In this document: piece after piece, positions 1-9,342 of the stretch
How the letters are laid out: each line of letters begins with the position of its first letter
How positions within the stretch are numbered: the first letter of the stretch is position 1
Made by a program: the position numbers and the translations under genes
The notes under the pieces: generated by a model
Seen by the model: the letters and a program-made list of their open reading frames with translations, nothing else
Database searches by the model: none
What the model was told of the DNA's origin: nothing
Assembly (NCBI RefSeq): GCF_900078315.1
Contig: NZ_FKBS01000007.1
Coordinates: 168,747 to 232,746 of the forward strand
Length of the DNA: 64,000 nucleotides
Reading direction: 5' to 3'
From: Bordetella ansorpii
GTDB taxonomy: Bacteria; Pseudomonadota; Gammaproteobacteria; Burkholderiales; Burkholderiaceae_B

Positions 1-159
1 GAATGCCACGCCGGCAAGCGGTCCGGATTGGAGCGTCGTGTCGCACGTCGGGTCCAGGTGGGTCCACGCGCGGACGTCCTCGTCGCGCCGGCTCGCGGCC
101 AGCGCGTCCGGGGTACTCAAGGCCCAGACCGGGCCCGGTGCTGCGTGCTCCTGCATCAT
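1..159 (-). CDS. amidase family protein, N-terminal part (cut by window edge)
   Basis: Only the first 53 codons are inside the window. The frame opens with ATG-ATG overlapping the stop of the upstream Bug gene (ATGATG), so the two are translationally coupled. Visible residues include DVRAWTHLDP (about residues 28-37) and GPLAGVAF (about 46-53). This is the usual N-terminal helix followed by the GPLxGxPxxxKD segment that precedes the catalytic lysine of amidase-signature enzymes (GatA/AtzF/6-aminohexanoate-type hydrolases). The Ser-cisSer-Lys triad itself lies outside the window, so activity cannot be judged. The pairing with a Bug receptor suggests an imported amide or carboxylate ligand. The family call rests on a short N-terminus and is good but not certain. 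Confidence 0.68.
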   Translation of the reverse strand, partial: MMQEHAAPGPVWALSTPDALAASRRDEDVRAWTHLDPTCDTTLQSGPLAGVAF

Positions 160-1148
160 TGGACGGTGATGTTCTGCTTGCGGATCAACTGGCCCCAGCG
201 CTCGCTTTCGCTGGCGATGAAGTCGCGGAATGTCTCGGGCGAGCCGCCTGCGACTTCTCCGCCCTGCGATTCCACGAGCTTGCGGTAGGCAGGGTCCTGC
301 AAGGCCTTGTTGATGTGCTCGTTGAGCTTCTTCACGATATCGGCAGGCGTGCCGGCCGGCGCGATCACGCCGAACCAGTTCGACATCACCATGCCCGGCA
401 GGCCGAGTTCCTTGAAGGTCGGCACGCCGGGCAGGGCGGGCACGCGTTGCTCGGAACTCACCGCCAGCAGTCGCAGGCGCGGCGCGTCTCCGCTGGCATA
501 CGGCATCAGCAGGCTGGGCAGTTCCAGGTACAGGTCGACGTTGCCTGCCATCAGGTCGTTGGACGCGGGGGCGCCGCCGCGATAGGGCACGTGCGTGGCC
601 TGCACGCCGGACAGCGTCTTGAACAGTTCGGTGCCCAGGTGCGAGGCGCTGCCCGCGCCGGTCGAGGCGTAGTTGAACTTGTCCGGATTGGCCTTGGAGG
701 CCTGCTTCACGGTGTCCAGGCTGGTGTAGGGCGATTTGCTGTTCACGCCCAGCACCAACGGGCCCAGTTCGATCAGCGCCACGGGCGCCAGGTCCTTGAT
801 GGGATCGAAGTTCAGCGTGTACAGCGACTTGTTCACCGCCATGGGCGCGAAGTTGCCCAAGCCGATGGTATAGCCGTCGGGCTTGGACATGGCGATCTGG
901 CCCGTGCCGATGTTGCCGCTGGCGCCAGGCTTGTTCTCCACCACCACCGGCACGCCCAGCGTGGCGCTCAGGTGCTGGGCCAGTTGGCGTGAACGTGTGT
1001 CCGAGCTGCCGCCGGCGGCGTAGGGCACGACGAATTTGATCGGCTGGCTGGGATAGGCGGGTTGCGCGGCGGCGGGCGCTGCGATGGCGGTCAAGCCGGC
1101 CAACGCCGTGCCGGCAAGGGTCTTGAGCCCGGTGTGCAGCAGTGTCAT
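156..1148 (-). CDS. Bug-family tripartite tricarboxylate transporter substrate-binding protein
   Basis: Periplasmic receptor of about 330 aa. An N-terminal signal peptide ends near the Ala-rich stretch around residue 27. The mature protein begins with YPSQPIKFVVPYAAGGSSD, the Bug fold hallmark (P-x-K-x-V-V-P-x-x-x-G-G). Further family marks are VVENKPGASGNIGT, KPDGYT, HVPYRGGAPA and GVIAPAGTP. I chose the start at 1148 over an upstream ATG at 1214 because GGGGAA lies five bases before it and the signal peptide then begins normally. No TctA or TctB membrane partners are in the window, so the permease must be elsewhere or shared. It is co-transcribed with the amidase gene and divergent from a LysR gene, which probably regulates it. 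The ligand is unknown but probably a carboxylate. Confidence 0.93.
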   Translation of the reverse strand: MTLLHTGLKTLAGTALAGLTAIAAPAAAQPAYPSQPIKFVVPYAAGGSSDTRSRQLAQHLSATLGVPVVVENKPGASGNIGTGQIAMSKPDGYTIGLGNFAPMAVNKSLYTLNFDPIKDLAPVALIELGPLVLGVNSKSPYTSLDTVKQASKANPDKFNYASTGAGSASHLGTELFKTLSGVQATHVPYRGGAPASNDLMAGNVDLYLELPSLLMPYASGDAPRLRLLAVSSEQRVPALPGVPTFKELGLPGMVMSNWFGVIAPAGTPADIVKKLNEHINKALQDPAYRKLVESQGGEVAGGSPETFRDFIASESERWGQLIRKQNITVQ

Positions 1149-1191
1149 GAGATTCCCCATTTGTTGTCGAAAGGCTGAGGGGGATGTTAGG

Positions 1192-1222
1192 AATCGGCCG
1201 ATTATGTTGTCCAATACATTAT
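1192..1222. promoter_or_regulatory. candidate LysR operator region between divergent Bug and LysR genes
   Basis: The 104-base divergent gap holds a perfect 12-bp palindrome AATCGGCCGATT (1192-1203). This abuts an imperfect 22-bp inverted repeat at 1201-1222 with outer arms ATxATGT and ACATxAT. This spacing fits the T-N11-A type sites used by LysR regulators. It is placed where a LysR protein would control the Bug-amidase operon and itself. Binding is inferred. Confidence 0.5.
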
Positions 1223-1252
1223 TCTTTCACCATTGATTTGCTGGGAAAAATA

Positions 1253-2140
1253 ATGATCTCGCTGGACAGCAAGCTGTTGGACGTGTTCGCGGTCGTGGCC
1301 GAAGAGCTGCACTTCGGCCGTGCGGCGCAGCGCCTGCACATGAGCCAGCCGCCGCTGAGCCAGAGCGTACGACGGCTAGAAGCCTTGCTGGAAGTGAAGT
1401 TGCTGGAGCGCACGACACGCTCGGTGCGCCTGACGCCGGCGGGCGCCGAGCTGTACCGGCGCGTGCAGCGCATGCAGGCCGACGCGGACGCCACCGTGCG
1501 CGCGGTGCGGCAGGCGGGCAAGGGCGAGGTAGGACGCCTGACCATCGGGTTGACGCCCAGCGCCGCCTACACCGGCGTGCCGCAGGCCATGTTCGCGTTC
1601 AGCCAGCGCTATCCCGGCATTGCGCTGTCTCTGCAGGAGATGAACTCCAGCGAGATGCCCGATGCGCTGCATCGACGCAGCCTGGATCTGGCCCTGCTGC
1701 GGCCGCCCTTCGCGGATGCCGATCTCGCGCCTGAACGCATCCACACCGAACCGATGGTGCTGGCCGTGCGGCAGGGCCATGCGCTGTCGCGTCGCCGGTC
1801 GGTCACGCTGGCGCAGGTGGCCGAACTGGAATTGATCGGCTACTCGCGGGTGAACTCCCGGTACTTCAGCCAGGTGCTGCACCGCATGCTGGCTTCCACG
1901 GGCAAGCCCCCGCGCATCGTGCAGGAGAGCATGATTCCCACCATTCTGGCGCTGGTGGAAGCGGGTTTCGGTGCGGCGGTCGTGCCCGCTTCGCTGGCAC
2001 GCATGCGCAACGATGCGCTGGCCTACGTGGCCATTCGCGGCGCGGACGCGATGCAGGCCGAGCTGCTGGCCGCGCATCATCCCGCCAATCTCAACCCCGC
2101 CATCGAGGCGTTTCTGGGGATCCTGCGTGGACGATCCTGA
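1253..2140 (+). CDS. LysR-family transcriptional regulator
   Basis: About 295 aa. The N-terminal winged helix-turn-helix (residues about 3-62) shows the usual LysR pattern: FAVVAEELHFGRAAQRLHMS, then QPPLSQSVRRLE and LLERTTRSVRLTPAG. The rest is the two-lobed co-inducer domain. I chose ATG 1253 (MISLDSKLL) because LysR proteins normally start a few residues before the LxxFxxVAEExxF helix; the upstream ATG at 1184 would add 23 unrelated residues and overlap the operator region. It is divergent from the Bug/amidase operon and is followed by the Bug/CoA-transferase operon in the same direction. It could regulate either or both. Confidence 0.92.
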   Translation: MISLDSKLLDVFAVVAEELHFGRAAQRLHMSQPPLSQSVRRLEALLEVKLLERTTRSVRLTPAGAELYRRVQRMQADADATVRAVRQAGKGEVGRLTIGLTPSAAYTGVPQAMFAFSQRYPGIALSLQEMNSSEMPDALHRRSLDLALLRPPFADADLAPERIHTEPMVLAVRQGHALSRRRSVTLAQVAELELIGYSRVNSRYFSQVLHRMLASTGKPPRIVQESMIPTILALVEAGFGAAVVPASLARMRNDALAYVAIRGADAMQAELLAAHHPANLNPAIEAFLGILRGRS

Positions 2141-2267
2141 TGCTGCACCCGCACGCTTGCTGATCACCTGAGTCGAACGCCCTCTTAACGATTCAGGAAT
2201 AGGCTGGCTCGCGCGCCTTTCCTACACTCCTTCACACAATCATTAAAAACGCCGAAGGAGACAAACC

Positions 2268-3236
2268 ATGGCGCAAATCCGTCGCTGGCTGTGCGCCGGC
2301 GTGTTGTCATTCGCCTGCTCGCAGGCCGCATGGGCCGCGTGGCCCGACAAGCCCATCACCGTGATCGTGCCCGCGTCGCCTGGCGGCACCACCGACATCT
2401 CCGCGCGCATCATCTCCGACAAGCTGTCGCAGAAGCTGGGCCAGCAGGTCATCGTCGAGAACAAGGCCGGGGCCGGCGGCATCATCGGCGCGCAGGCGCT
2501 GGCGCGCGCCAAGCCCGATGGCTACACGCTCATCATGGGCAACATCGGGCCCAACGCCATCAACTATTCGCTGTACAAGTCGCTGCCGTACAAGCCTGAA
2601 GACTTCGCGCCCATCACCACGGTCATCTCGGTGCCCAACATCCTGGTGGTGCACGAGGCCACGCCCGTGAAAACGGTGGCGGAACTCATCGCATTCATCA
2701 AGAAGGATCCCGCCGCGGCCACCTTCGGCAGCTCGGGCGCGGGCCAGTCGCCCCACATGTCGGCCGAGCTGTTCAAGCAACGCGCCGGCATCCAGGCCAC
2801 GCACGTGCCCTACAAGGGGGCGGGGCCCGCGGTGGCGGGCCTGATGGCCCGGCAGTTCACCTTCATGATCGACAACCTGCCCAGTTCGATGGCGTCCATC
2901 CAGGGCGGCAAGTTCCGCGCGCTGGCGGTCACCAGCGACAAGCGCGTGCCCGAACTGCCCAATGTGCCGACCATGGCCGAGGCGGGGGTGCCTGACATGG
3001 TGGTCACCGCCTGGTTCGGCCTGATGGCGCCGGCGGGCACCCCGAAAGACGTCATCGACAAGATACAGCGCGCTGCCAGCGAAGTGCTGAAAAGCGAGGA
3101 CGTCATCACCCGCTTCCGCGCGCTGGGCGGCCAGGCGGGCGGTGAATCATCCGCCCAATTCACGGCCTTCGTCGACAGCGAGCGCGCGCGCTGGAAAGAC
3201 ATCGTGGCCAAGTCAGGAGTGGAACTGCAGCAATGA
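2268..3236 (+). CDS. Bug-family tripartite tricarboxylate transporter substrate-binding protein
   Basis: 322 aa. A signal peptide of about 23 residues (ends AAWA) is followed by AWPDKPITVIVPASPGGTTD, the Bug signature. VIVENKAGAGGIIGAQ, AKPDGYTL, HVPYKGAGPAVAGL and GLMAPAGTPKDVI are also present. A good ribosome-binding site (GAAGGAGAC) precedes the ATG. The stop overlaps the start of the CoA-transferase A-subunit gene by ATGA, so receptor and enzyme are coupled. This implies that the imported acid, or a product of it, is activated or metabolised through a 3-oxoacid CoA-transferase. Confidence 0.93.
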   Translation: MAQIRRWLCAGVLSFACSQAAWAAWPDKPITVIVPASPGGTTDISARIISDKLSQKLGQQVIVENKAGAGGIIGAQALARAKPDGYTLIMGNIGPNAINYSLYKSLPYKPEDFAPITTVISVPNILVVHEATPVKTVAELIAFIKKDPAAATFGSSGAGQSPHMSAELFKQRAGIQATHVPYKGAGPAVAGLMARQFTFMIDNLPSSMASIQGGKFRALAVTSDKRVPELPNVPTMAEAGVPDMVVTAWFGLMAPAGTPKDVIDKIQRAASEVLKSEDVITRFRALGGQAGGESSAQFTAFVDSERARWKDIVAKSGVELQQ

Positions 3237-3898
3237 TCGACAAGATTCAGCATTCGATTCAAGAGGCGCTGTCCGTGATCCCGGACGGCGCCACGGTGAT
3301 GATCGGCGGCTTCGGCGATGCCGGCGTGCCCTACGAACTGGTGCACGGCCTGGCGGACCTGGGCCGGCGCGACCTGACCGTCGTGTCCAACAATGCCGGG
3401 ACCTTCGACAAGGGGATCGCGGCGCTGCTGAACAAGCAGCTGGTGCGCAAGATCATCTGCTCGCATCCGCGCCCGCCCAACGCCGAGGCCTTCGCCCGTG
3501 CGTTCCGCGCAGGCGAAGTGCAGCTGGAATGCGTGCCGCAGGGCACGCTGGCCGAGCGGCTGCGCGCTGGCGGCGCGGGCCTCGGGCCGTTCTATACGCC
3601 CACCGGCTACGGCACCGAATTGGCCGACGGCAAGGACACGATGATCATCGACGGCGTGGGCTACGTAATGGAGCAGCCGCTGCGTGGCGACTTCGCGCTG
3701 ATCCGCGCCGATGTGGGCGATCGCTGGGGCAACCTCATGTATCACCAGGCGGCGCGCAATTTCAATCCCGTGATGTGCATGGCGTCCAGGCATGCCATTG
3801 CCCAGGTGCGCGAGGTCGTGCCGCTGGGCAGCCTGGTGCCGCAACAGGTGATGACGCAGGGCATCTTCGTGCAATCCGTCGTATGCGTGGAGGCCTGA
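3233..3898 (+). CDS. pcaI: 3-oxoacid (3-oxoadipate-type) CoA-transferase subunit A
   Basis: 221 aa, the usual length for the A subunit of family I CoA-transferases (PcaI/CatI/ScoA). MIGGFGDAGVPYELV near the N-terminus is the CoA-binding glycine motif. TVVSNNAGTFDKGIAALL, SHPRPPNAEAF, PTGYGTELADGK and GDRWGNLMYHQAARNFNP follow in family order. With the next gene it forms a heteromeric enzyme that moves CoA from succinyl-CoA to a 3-oxoacid, in the cytoplasm. The sequence looks closest to PcaI/CatI. No other beta-ketoadipate gene is present, however, and the flanking Bug genes hint at another 3-oxo or dicarboxylic acid. ATGA overlap with the preceding Bug gene. Confidence 0.88.
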   Translation: MIDKIQHSIQEALSVIPDGATVMIGGFGDAGVPYELVHGLADLGRRDLTVVSNNAGTFDKGIAALLNKQLVRKIICSHPRPPNAEAFARAFRAGEVQLECVPQGTLAERLRAGGAGLGPFYTPTGYGTELADGKDTMIIDGVGYVMEQPLRGDFALIRADVGDRWGNLMYHQAARNFNPVMCMASRHAIAQVREVVPLGSLVPQQVMTQGIFVQSVVCVEA

Positions 3899-3899
3899 C

Positions 3900-4601
3900 A
3901 TGCCTGACATCAAACCCCTGAACCGCCAGCAGATCGCGCAACTGGTCGCCAGCGAGATTCCCGATGGCTCGTACGTGAACCTGGGCATCGGCATGCCAAC
4001 GCTGGTGGGCGACTACCTGCCCGCCGACCTGGACATCGTGCTGCACAGCGAGAACGGCATCCTGGGCATGGGCCCGGCGCCCGCGCCCGAAGACGCCGAT
4101 CCCATGCTGATCAACGCCAGCCGCCAGCCCATCACGCTGCTGGACGGCGCGTCCATCACCGAGCACACCGTGTCGTTCGCCATGATGCGCGGCGGCCATC
4201 TCGATTACGCGATCCTGGGCGGCTTCCAGGTGGGCGCCAACGGCGACCTGGCCAATTGGAAGACCGACGCGCCCGACGCCATTCCCGCGGTGGGCGGCGC
4301 GATGGACCTGGCCGTGGGCGCCAAGCAGGTGCTGGTGATGATGGAGCACCGCGACCGCAACGGCACGCCCAAGATCCTGCCGCGCTGCACCTATCCCATC
4401 ACGGGCGCGGGCGTGGTCACGTGCGTCTACACCGACCTGGCCGTCATCGACGTCTTGCCCGAGGGCCGCCTGGTGGCGCGCGCCATGGCCGAAGGCGTCA
4501 CGCGCGATTTCCTGGCGTCCGTCACCGGCGCGCCGCTGGAATTCGCCGAGTCGGTGCGCACCATGTATGTCGGCGCGGATGGCATCGCCTATTTCGATTG
4601 A
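3900..4601 (+). CDS. pcaJ: 3-oxoacid (3-oxoadipate-type) CoA-transferase subunit B
   Basis: 233 aa. It begins one base after the A-subunit stop. The catalytic glutamate lies in HSENGILGMGPAPAP (about residues 43-57), the family I CoA-transferase active-site motif where a glutamyl-CoA thioester forms. YVNLGIGMPTLVGDYLPADL precedes it. AMMRGGHLDYAILGGFQV, DAIPAVGGAMDLAVGAKQV and YTDLAVIDVLPEGRL are typical PcaJ/ScoB blocks. It works with the A subunit; pathway assignment as above. Confidence 0.88.
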   Translation: MPDIKPLNRQQIAQLVASEIPDGSYVNLGIGMPTLVGDYLPADLDIVLHSENGILGMGPAPAPEDADPMLINASRQPITLLDGASITEHTVSFAMMRGGHLDYAILGGFQVGANGDLANWKTDAPDAIPAVGGAMDLAVGAKQVLVMMEHRDRNGTPKILPRCTYPITGAGVVTCVYTDLAVIDVLPEGRLVARAMAEGVTRDFLASVTGAPLEFAESVRTMYVGADGIAYFD

Positions 4602-4620
4602 GTCTTTACCCCATAGAACA

Positions 4621-4647
4621 GGCCCGCGGCGGACACGTACGCGGGCC
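4621..4647 (+). repeat. GC stem-loop before the third Bug gene
   Basis: Perfect 8-bp inverted repeat GGCCCGCG (4621-4628) / CGCGGGCC (4640-4647) with an 11-base loop. It sits in the 61-base gap between the CoA-transferase B subunit and the next Bug gene, just upstream of GAGGAGACAA. There is no T-run after it. It may be an mRNA processing or stabilising hairpin, or a weak terminator that lowers read-through. Confidence 0.45.
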
Positions 4648-4662
4648 AACGAGGAGACAAGG

Positions 4663-5643
4663 ATGAACAAGACGATCTGGAAGGCGGCCAGCGCCCTGGC
4701 CGTGTGCGCGATGGCGATGGCCCTGCCGGGCACGGCGACCTGGGCGGCGGGCTTTCCCGACAAGCCCGTCACGCTGGTGATTCCCTATCCGCCGGGCGGC
4801 AGCGCCGACATGCTGGCACGGCCCCTGTCGGCCGCCTTGCAGGAAAAGTGGGGCCAGCCGGTGGTGCTGGAGTACAAGGCGGGCGCGGGCGGCACCATCG
4901 CATCGGCCTATACGGCGCGGGCCAAGCCCGACGGCTATACGCTGCTGATGGTGCTGGCGGCGCACGCCATCAACGACAGCCTGTACAAGCAACTGCCCTA
5001 CGATACCCGCAAGGACTTCGCGCCGGTGTCGCTGGTGGCCACGCTGCCGCTGTTGGTGGCGGCACCCCTGTCCACGCCGGCCAACAACATGAAGGAACTG
5101 ATCGAGTACGCGAAGGCCAATCCGGGCAAGCTCAGCTATGCCTCGGCCGGCAACGGCAACACCAGTCACCTGGCCGTCGAGATGTTCAAGAAGACCACCG
5201 GCACCAACATGATGCACGTGCCGTACAAGGGCAGCGGGCCGGCAGTGGTGGCCTTGCTGGGCGGCGAGGTCTCGTTGATGTTCGACAGCATTTCCACGTC
5301 GTTGCCGCAGGTGAAGTCGGGCAAGCTGAAAGCCCTGGCGGTGACGGGCGAGAAGCGTTCCCCCCTGCTGCCCGATACCCCCACGGTGGCCGAAACGGTG
5401 CCGGGATTCGTGGTGAATGGCTGGTATGGGGTGCTGGCGCCCGCGGGGACTCCGCAGGACGTCATCCAGAAGCTCAGCGCCGACATCTCGGCGGCGGCCA
5501 GGAAGCCCGAGATCAAGGATCAACTGGCCAGCTATGGCTATGAGGTCGTGGGGTCAACGCCGCAAGCGTTCGGCGCGCACATCGATCACGAATTGAAGGT
5601 GTGGAGCGAAGCGGTGAAGTCATCGGGGGCGCAGATCAACTGA
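4663..5643 (+). CDS. Bug-family tripartite tricarboxylate transporter substrate-binding protein
   Basis: 326 aa. ATG 4663 follows GAGGAGACAAGG and gives a normal signal peptide (MNKTIWKAAS to about residue 28, ending ATWA). The upstream in-frame ATG at 4567 lies inside the CoA-transferase gene and is rejected. Mature protein: GFPDKPVTLVIPYPPGGSAD, the Bug signature; then VVLEYKAGAGGTIASAYTA, AKPDGYTLL, HVPYKGSGPAVVALL and GVLAPAGTPQDVI. Last gene of the Bug/pcaIJ/Bug operon. Two receptors flanking one CoA-transferase suggest two related ligands, or a main receptor plus a paralogue. Confidence 0.92.
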   Translation: MNKTIWKAASALAVCAMAMALPGTATWAAGFPDKPVTLVIPYPPGGSADMLARPLSAALQEKWGQPVVLEYKAGAGGTIASAYTARAKPDGYTLLMVLAAHAINDSLYKQLPYDTRKDFAPVSLVATLPLLVAAPLSTPANNMKELIEYAKANPGKLSYASAGNGNTSHLAVEMFKKTTGTNMMHVPYKGSGPAVVALLGGEVSLMFDSISTSLPQVKSGKLKALAVTGEKRSPLLPDTPTVAETVPGFVVNGWYGVLAPAGTPQDVIQKLSADISAAARKPEIKDQLASYGYEVVGSTPQAFGAHIDHELKVWSEAVKSSGAQIN

Positions 5644-5667
5644 GCGCGCCGTATCCGCTTCCTCGGC

Positions 5668-5700
5668 GGCCCCGCCGCCTGTCATCAGGCGGGCGGGGCC
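5668..5700. terminator. bidirectional terminator between convergent genes
   Basis: GGCCCCGCCGCCTG (5668-5681), loop TCAT, CAGGCGGGCGGGGCC (5686-5700): a stem of 14 pairs with one bulged base. It lies between the Bug gene stop (5643) and the convergent MaoC gene, and overlaps the last codons of the latter. There is a short T-stretch (TTCT) after it on the plus strand. Confidence 0.75.
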
Positions 5701-6158
5701 TTCTGCTGCAGGGCGGCTTTCTTCAGCACCAGCACCTCGCTGCGGCCATCCTGCACCACGTCGCCATTCTGGTTCACCATGCGCATGCGCCGGTCGATGG
5801 CGCCCACGCGCTGGCTGGTGCCGGCAGAGGTGCCCTCGATGTCCAGCACCAGGTGCAGCGTGTCGCCGATGAAGATCGGTTTCTCGAACTTCCATTCCTT
5901 TAGCGACAGCATCGCCACCACGGATTTATGGAAGATGCCCAGCTCGTGCATCATGCCCGTGGCCAATGCGATGCCCAGCGTGCCATGCAGCAGGCGCTGG
6001 CCATAGCGTGTGCCGGCGGCGTAGACGCTGTCGGCGTGGATGGGATTCCAGTCGCCCGAGATCATGGAGAACATCGTCAGGTCGGCTTCCGTCAGGGTGC
6101 GGCCGCTGCTTTGAAAGCGCTGTCCGACCTGGAAGTCCTCGAAGTACAGGGAAGTCAT
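5685..6158 (-). CDS. MaoC-family (R)-specific enoyl-CoA hydratase-like protein
   Basis: 157 aa single-hotdog protein. The hydratase-2 motif is visible: MISGDWNPIHADSVYA (about residues 32-47), with the catalytic Asp and His of the MaoC/R-hydratase family, followed by TRYGQRLLHGTLGIALATGM. The C-terminal half has FEKPIFIGDTLHLVLDI, as in (R)-hydratases and PhaJ-like proteins. It probably hydrates a trans-2-enoyl-CoA. It is the last gene of the long minus-strand LIV/CoA operon, 27 bases after the acyl-CoA synthetase stop. Confidence 0.85.
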   Translation of the reverse strand: MTSLYFEDFQVGQRFQSSGRTLTEADLTMFSMISGDWNPIHADSVYAAGTRYGQRLLHGTLGIALATGMMHELGIFHKSVVAMLSLKEWKFEKPIFIGDTLHLVLDIEGTSAGTSQRVGAIDRRMRMVNQNGDVVQDGRSEVLVLKKAALQQKAPPA

Positions 6159-6185
6159 GGCGTGATGTCCGTGAGCGTTCGACCG

Positions 6186-7850
6186 TCAGGCCGGGGTTTC
6201 CTGTTGCAGGCGCTCCTCGGCCATCTGGCGCAGGCGGGCGCGCTGGATCTTCTCGCCATTGGCGCTGGAGGTGACCGGGAAGGCATCGACGATCCACAGC
6301 CTGGCGGGCACCTTGAAGGGCGCCAGGGTGGCCCTGAGCGTGTCCAGCAGCGCCTGGGCCTGGATGTCCTGGCCTGCCTGGGTGTTTCGGCTGCGATCCT
6401 GGTGGCGACTGTGCGCGCTGTCCGGTGTCGCGGCCTCGGCGATGACAAACGCCACCGCCCTGGGCTGGCCGTCCAGCGTGATGCCCACGACCTGGGCGTC
6501 GTGTACGCCCGGTTGCGAGGTCAGCGCGAACTCGATTTCCGCCGGATCGACCAGGAAGCCGCCCAGGCGCAGGGCATCGCCGATACGGGCCAGATAGACT
6601 AAGCTGCCGTCGCCGCGCACGTAGCCCATGTCGCCGGTGCGGAAATAGCCATCCGTGGTCAGCGCGTCGGCCGTTGCCTCGGGGTTGTCCAGGTAGCCGA
6701 TGAAGTTACCGGGCGCGCGGATCTCGATCTCGCCATGCATGCCGTTTTCGCAGAGCACGCCGGTCTGCTGATCCCGGATGCGCACGTGCGCCTGCACGCC
6801 CGCGGCGGGCTGGCCGCCGCCCAGCGCGCGCTCGGCCACGGGCAAGCCCGGATCCTGGATGGAGAACAGGGCCTGCACCTCGCTGGAGCCATACAGGCCG
6901 GACATCGGAAAACCGCATCTCTCCAGTTTGGCGGCCAGTTCGACGGAGCCGGGATGGAATGCGGCGAAGCCGAACACGCGGATGTGCGGGAAGGGCCGCT
7001 CGCCCTCGACCTCGGCGTGAATGCGCCGCAGCATCTCGTCGCTGCCGTACATGTGCGTGATGCGTTCGTCGCGCAGCAGCCGCGCGGTGCGGCCGGCCTC
7101 GAACAGATCCATCATCACGATGGGGGCGCCGGCATGCAGCGCGCCCAGCACGCTGTTCAGGCCGAACACGCCGCACAGGGGCAGCGCGGCCAGCAGGCGG
7201 GTATCGGGCTCCGTCAGGCCGAAATGCGTGGCCACGCGCCGGGTGTGGGCCAGCAGCGTGGTGGCGCTGTGCATCACCAGCTTGGGGCCCTTGGTGGTGC
7301 CCGAGGTGGTGAACAGGATGACGGGGCGGGTGGGGGCCTCGGCGTCGCCGCCGGTATGCTCGGCGGCCGTGCCGGGTGTGCAGGCCACCGTGGCGCGGCC
7401 GGGCATCACGGTCGAGGCGGCGTCTTCCGCATCGACCAGCGCGATGGTTCGCAGCGCGGGCAGCGTATCCGGCTCCACGTCCTTCAACACTGCAGGGAAG
7501 TCGATCTTGCGAAAGGAGGGCTGCATGATCAGCATGCTCGCCCCGGAGCGGCTCAGGATGTATTGCAGCTCGGCGCTGCGATAGCGCACGTTGATGGACA
7601 CCAGCGTGGCGCCCAGGCGGGCCAGGCCGAACAGCAGCGCCAGCCATTCGCGGCGGTTGGGCAGCCACACGGCCACCTTGTCGCCGGGCCTCACGCCTTG
7701 CGCGGCCAGCCAGCCCGCCGTGCGGCGGCATAACTGGTCGAACTCGCGATAGCTCAGCGGCCCGGTTTCGTCGGACAGGGCCACGGCATCGGGATGGCGC
7801 TCCAGGGCGGGCGCGTACAGATGCGCCAGGCGTGTCGGCTGCGGGGACAT
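6186..7850 (-). CDS. AMP-forming acyl-CoA synthetase / CoA ligase
   Basis: 554 aa. The start is ATG 7850, which overlaps the LivF stop (TGATG). Adenylation motifs: LFTTSGTTKGPKLVMHSA (P-loop), GLYGSSEVQALF (A5), TDGYFRTGDMGYVRGDGS (A7-A8), IGDALRLGGFLVDPAEIE (hinge) and ANGEKIQRARLR at the C-terminus, carrying the conserved catalytic lysine. The C-terminal domain has a poorly conserved Gln/Arg/Asp-rich insert (roughly residues 480-500). It activates an imported carboxylic acid to its CoA thioester in the cytoplasm. Its place next to a LIV-type transporter suggests that the transported ligand is the substrate. The specific acid cannot be read from sequence. Confidence 0.9.
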   Translation of the reverse strand: MSPQPTRLAHLYAPALERHPDAVALSDETGPLSYREFDQLCRRTAGWLAAQGVRPGDKVAVWLPNRREWLALLFGLARLGATLVSINVRYRSAELQYILSRSGASMLIMQPSFRKIDFPAVLKDVEPDTLPALRTIALVDAEDAASTVMPGRATVACTPGTAAEHTGGDAEAPTRPVILFTTSGTTKGPKLVMHSATTLLAHTRRVATHFGLTEPDTRLLAALPLCGVFGLNSVLGALHAGAPIVMMDLFEAGRTARLLRDERITHMYGSDEMLRRIHAEVEGERPFPHIRVFGFAAFHPGSVELAAKLERCGFPMSGLYGSSEVQALFSIQDPGLPVAERALGGGQPAAGVQAHVRIRDQQTGVLCENGMHGEIEIRAPGNFIGYLDNPEATADALTTDGYFRTGDMGYVRGDGSLVYLARIGDALRLGGFLVDPAEIEFALTSQPGVHDAQVVGITLDGQPRAVAFVIAEAATPDSAHSRHQDRSRNTQAGQDIQAQALLDTLRATLAPFKVPARLWIVDAFPVTSSANGEKIQRARLRQMAEERLQQETPA

Positions 7851-8559
7851 CAGTACAGCTCCATCAGGTTCGCATTGCTGGAGAAGTCTTCGGGCACGCC
7901 GCTCTTGATCAGCGCGCCGGACTTCATCACGATGACGCGGTCGGAGATCTTCAGCGCCTCGCGCACGTTCTGTTCGACGATCAGGATGGCCATGCCGCGC
8001 GATTGCTGCAGGTCGCGGATGGGCGCCATCAGGTCCTGGAACAGCTTGGGCGCCAGGCCGATGGAGGGTTCGTCCAGCAGCAGGCAGCGCGGCTGGCTGA
8101 GCAGCGCGCGGCCCAGCGACACCATCTGCTGCTGCCCGCCCGATAAAGTGCCGGCGCGCTGGCCGTAGAACTTGCGCAGCGCGGGCAGCACCTGCATGAC
8201 CCATTCCAGGCGCTGCGGGTGCTCGGCCTTGGGCACGCCCGCCGACCATAGGCCCAGGCGCATGGTTTCGGCCACGGTCAGGCCCGGGAAGATGCCGCGG
8301 CCTTCCGGCACCAGCGAGATGCCGGCGGCGGTCAGGCGGCGCGGCTCGCAGCGCTGCTGCGCCTGGCCGTCCAGCAGGATGGCGCCGCCCGAAGGCGATA
8401 CCAGGCCGAACAGGGCCTTGAGCAGCGTGGACTTGCCTGCGCCGTTGTGGCCGATCAGGCAAAGCACTTCGTTGGGCATCAGCTGCACGTCCAGGCCGTC
8501 CAGCACCGGGCGGCCGCCGTAGCCGACCTGTAGTTGGCGGGCTTCCAGGATGGGGGCGC

Positions 8560-8563
<4 letters not shown>
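7850..8563 (-). CDS. livF: branched-chain amino acid-type ABC transporter ATPase LivF
   Basis: 237 aa, normal for LivF. Walker A GHNGAGKSTLLKALFG, the typical LivF segment GISLVPEGRGIFPGLTV, ABC signature TLSGGQQQMVSLGRAL and Walker B CLLLDEPSIGLAPKL are all present. The start ATG at 8563 overlaps the LivG stop (ATGA). It energises the high-affinity uptake system encoded with it. Despite the Liv name, such sets beside acyl-CoA ligases usually carry aromatic or other organic acids. Confidence 0.94.

Positions 8564-9338
<775 letters not shown>

Positions 9339-9342
<4 letters not shown>

Noticed and set aside
3233-4601. Assignment of this locus to a full beta-ketoadipate pathway
   Set aside because: The subunits resemble PcaI and PcaJ, but no other pca or cat gene is near and Bug receptors flank them; only the enzyme type is claimed.
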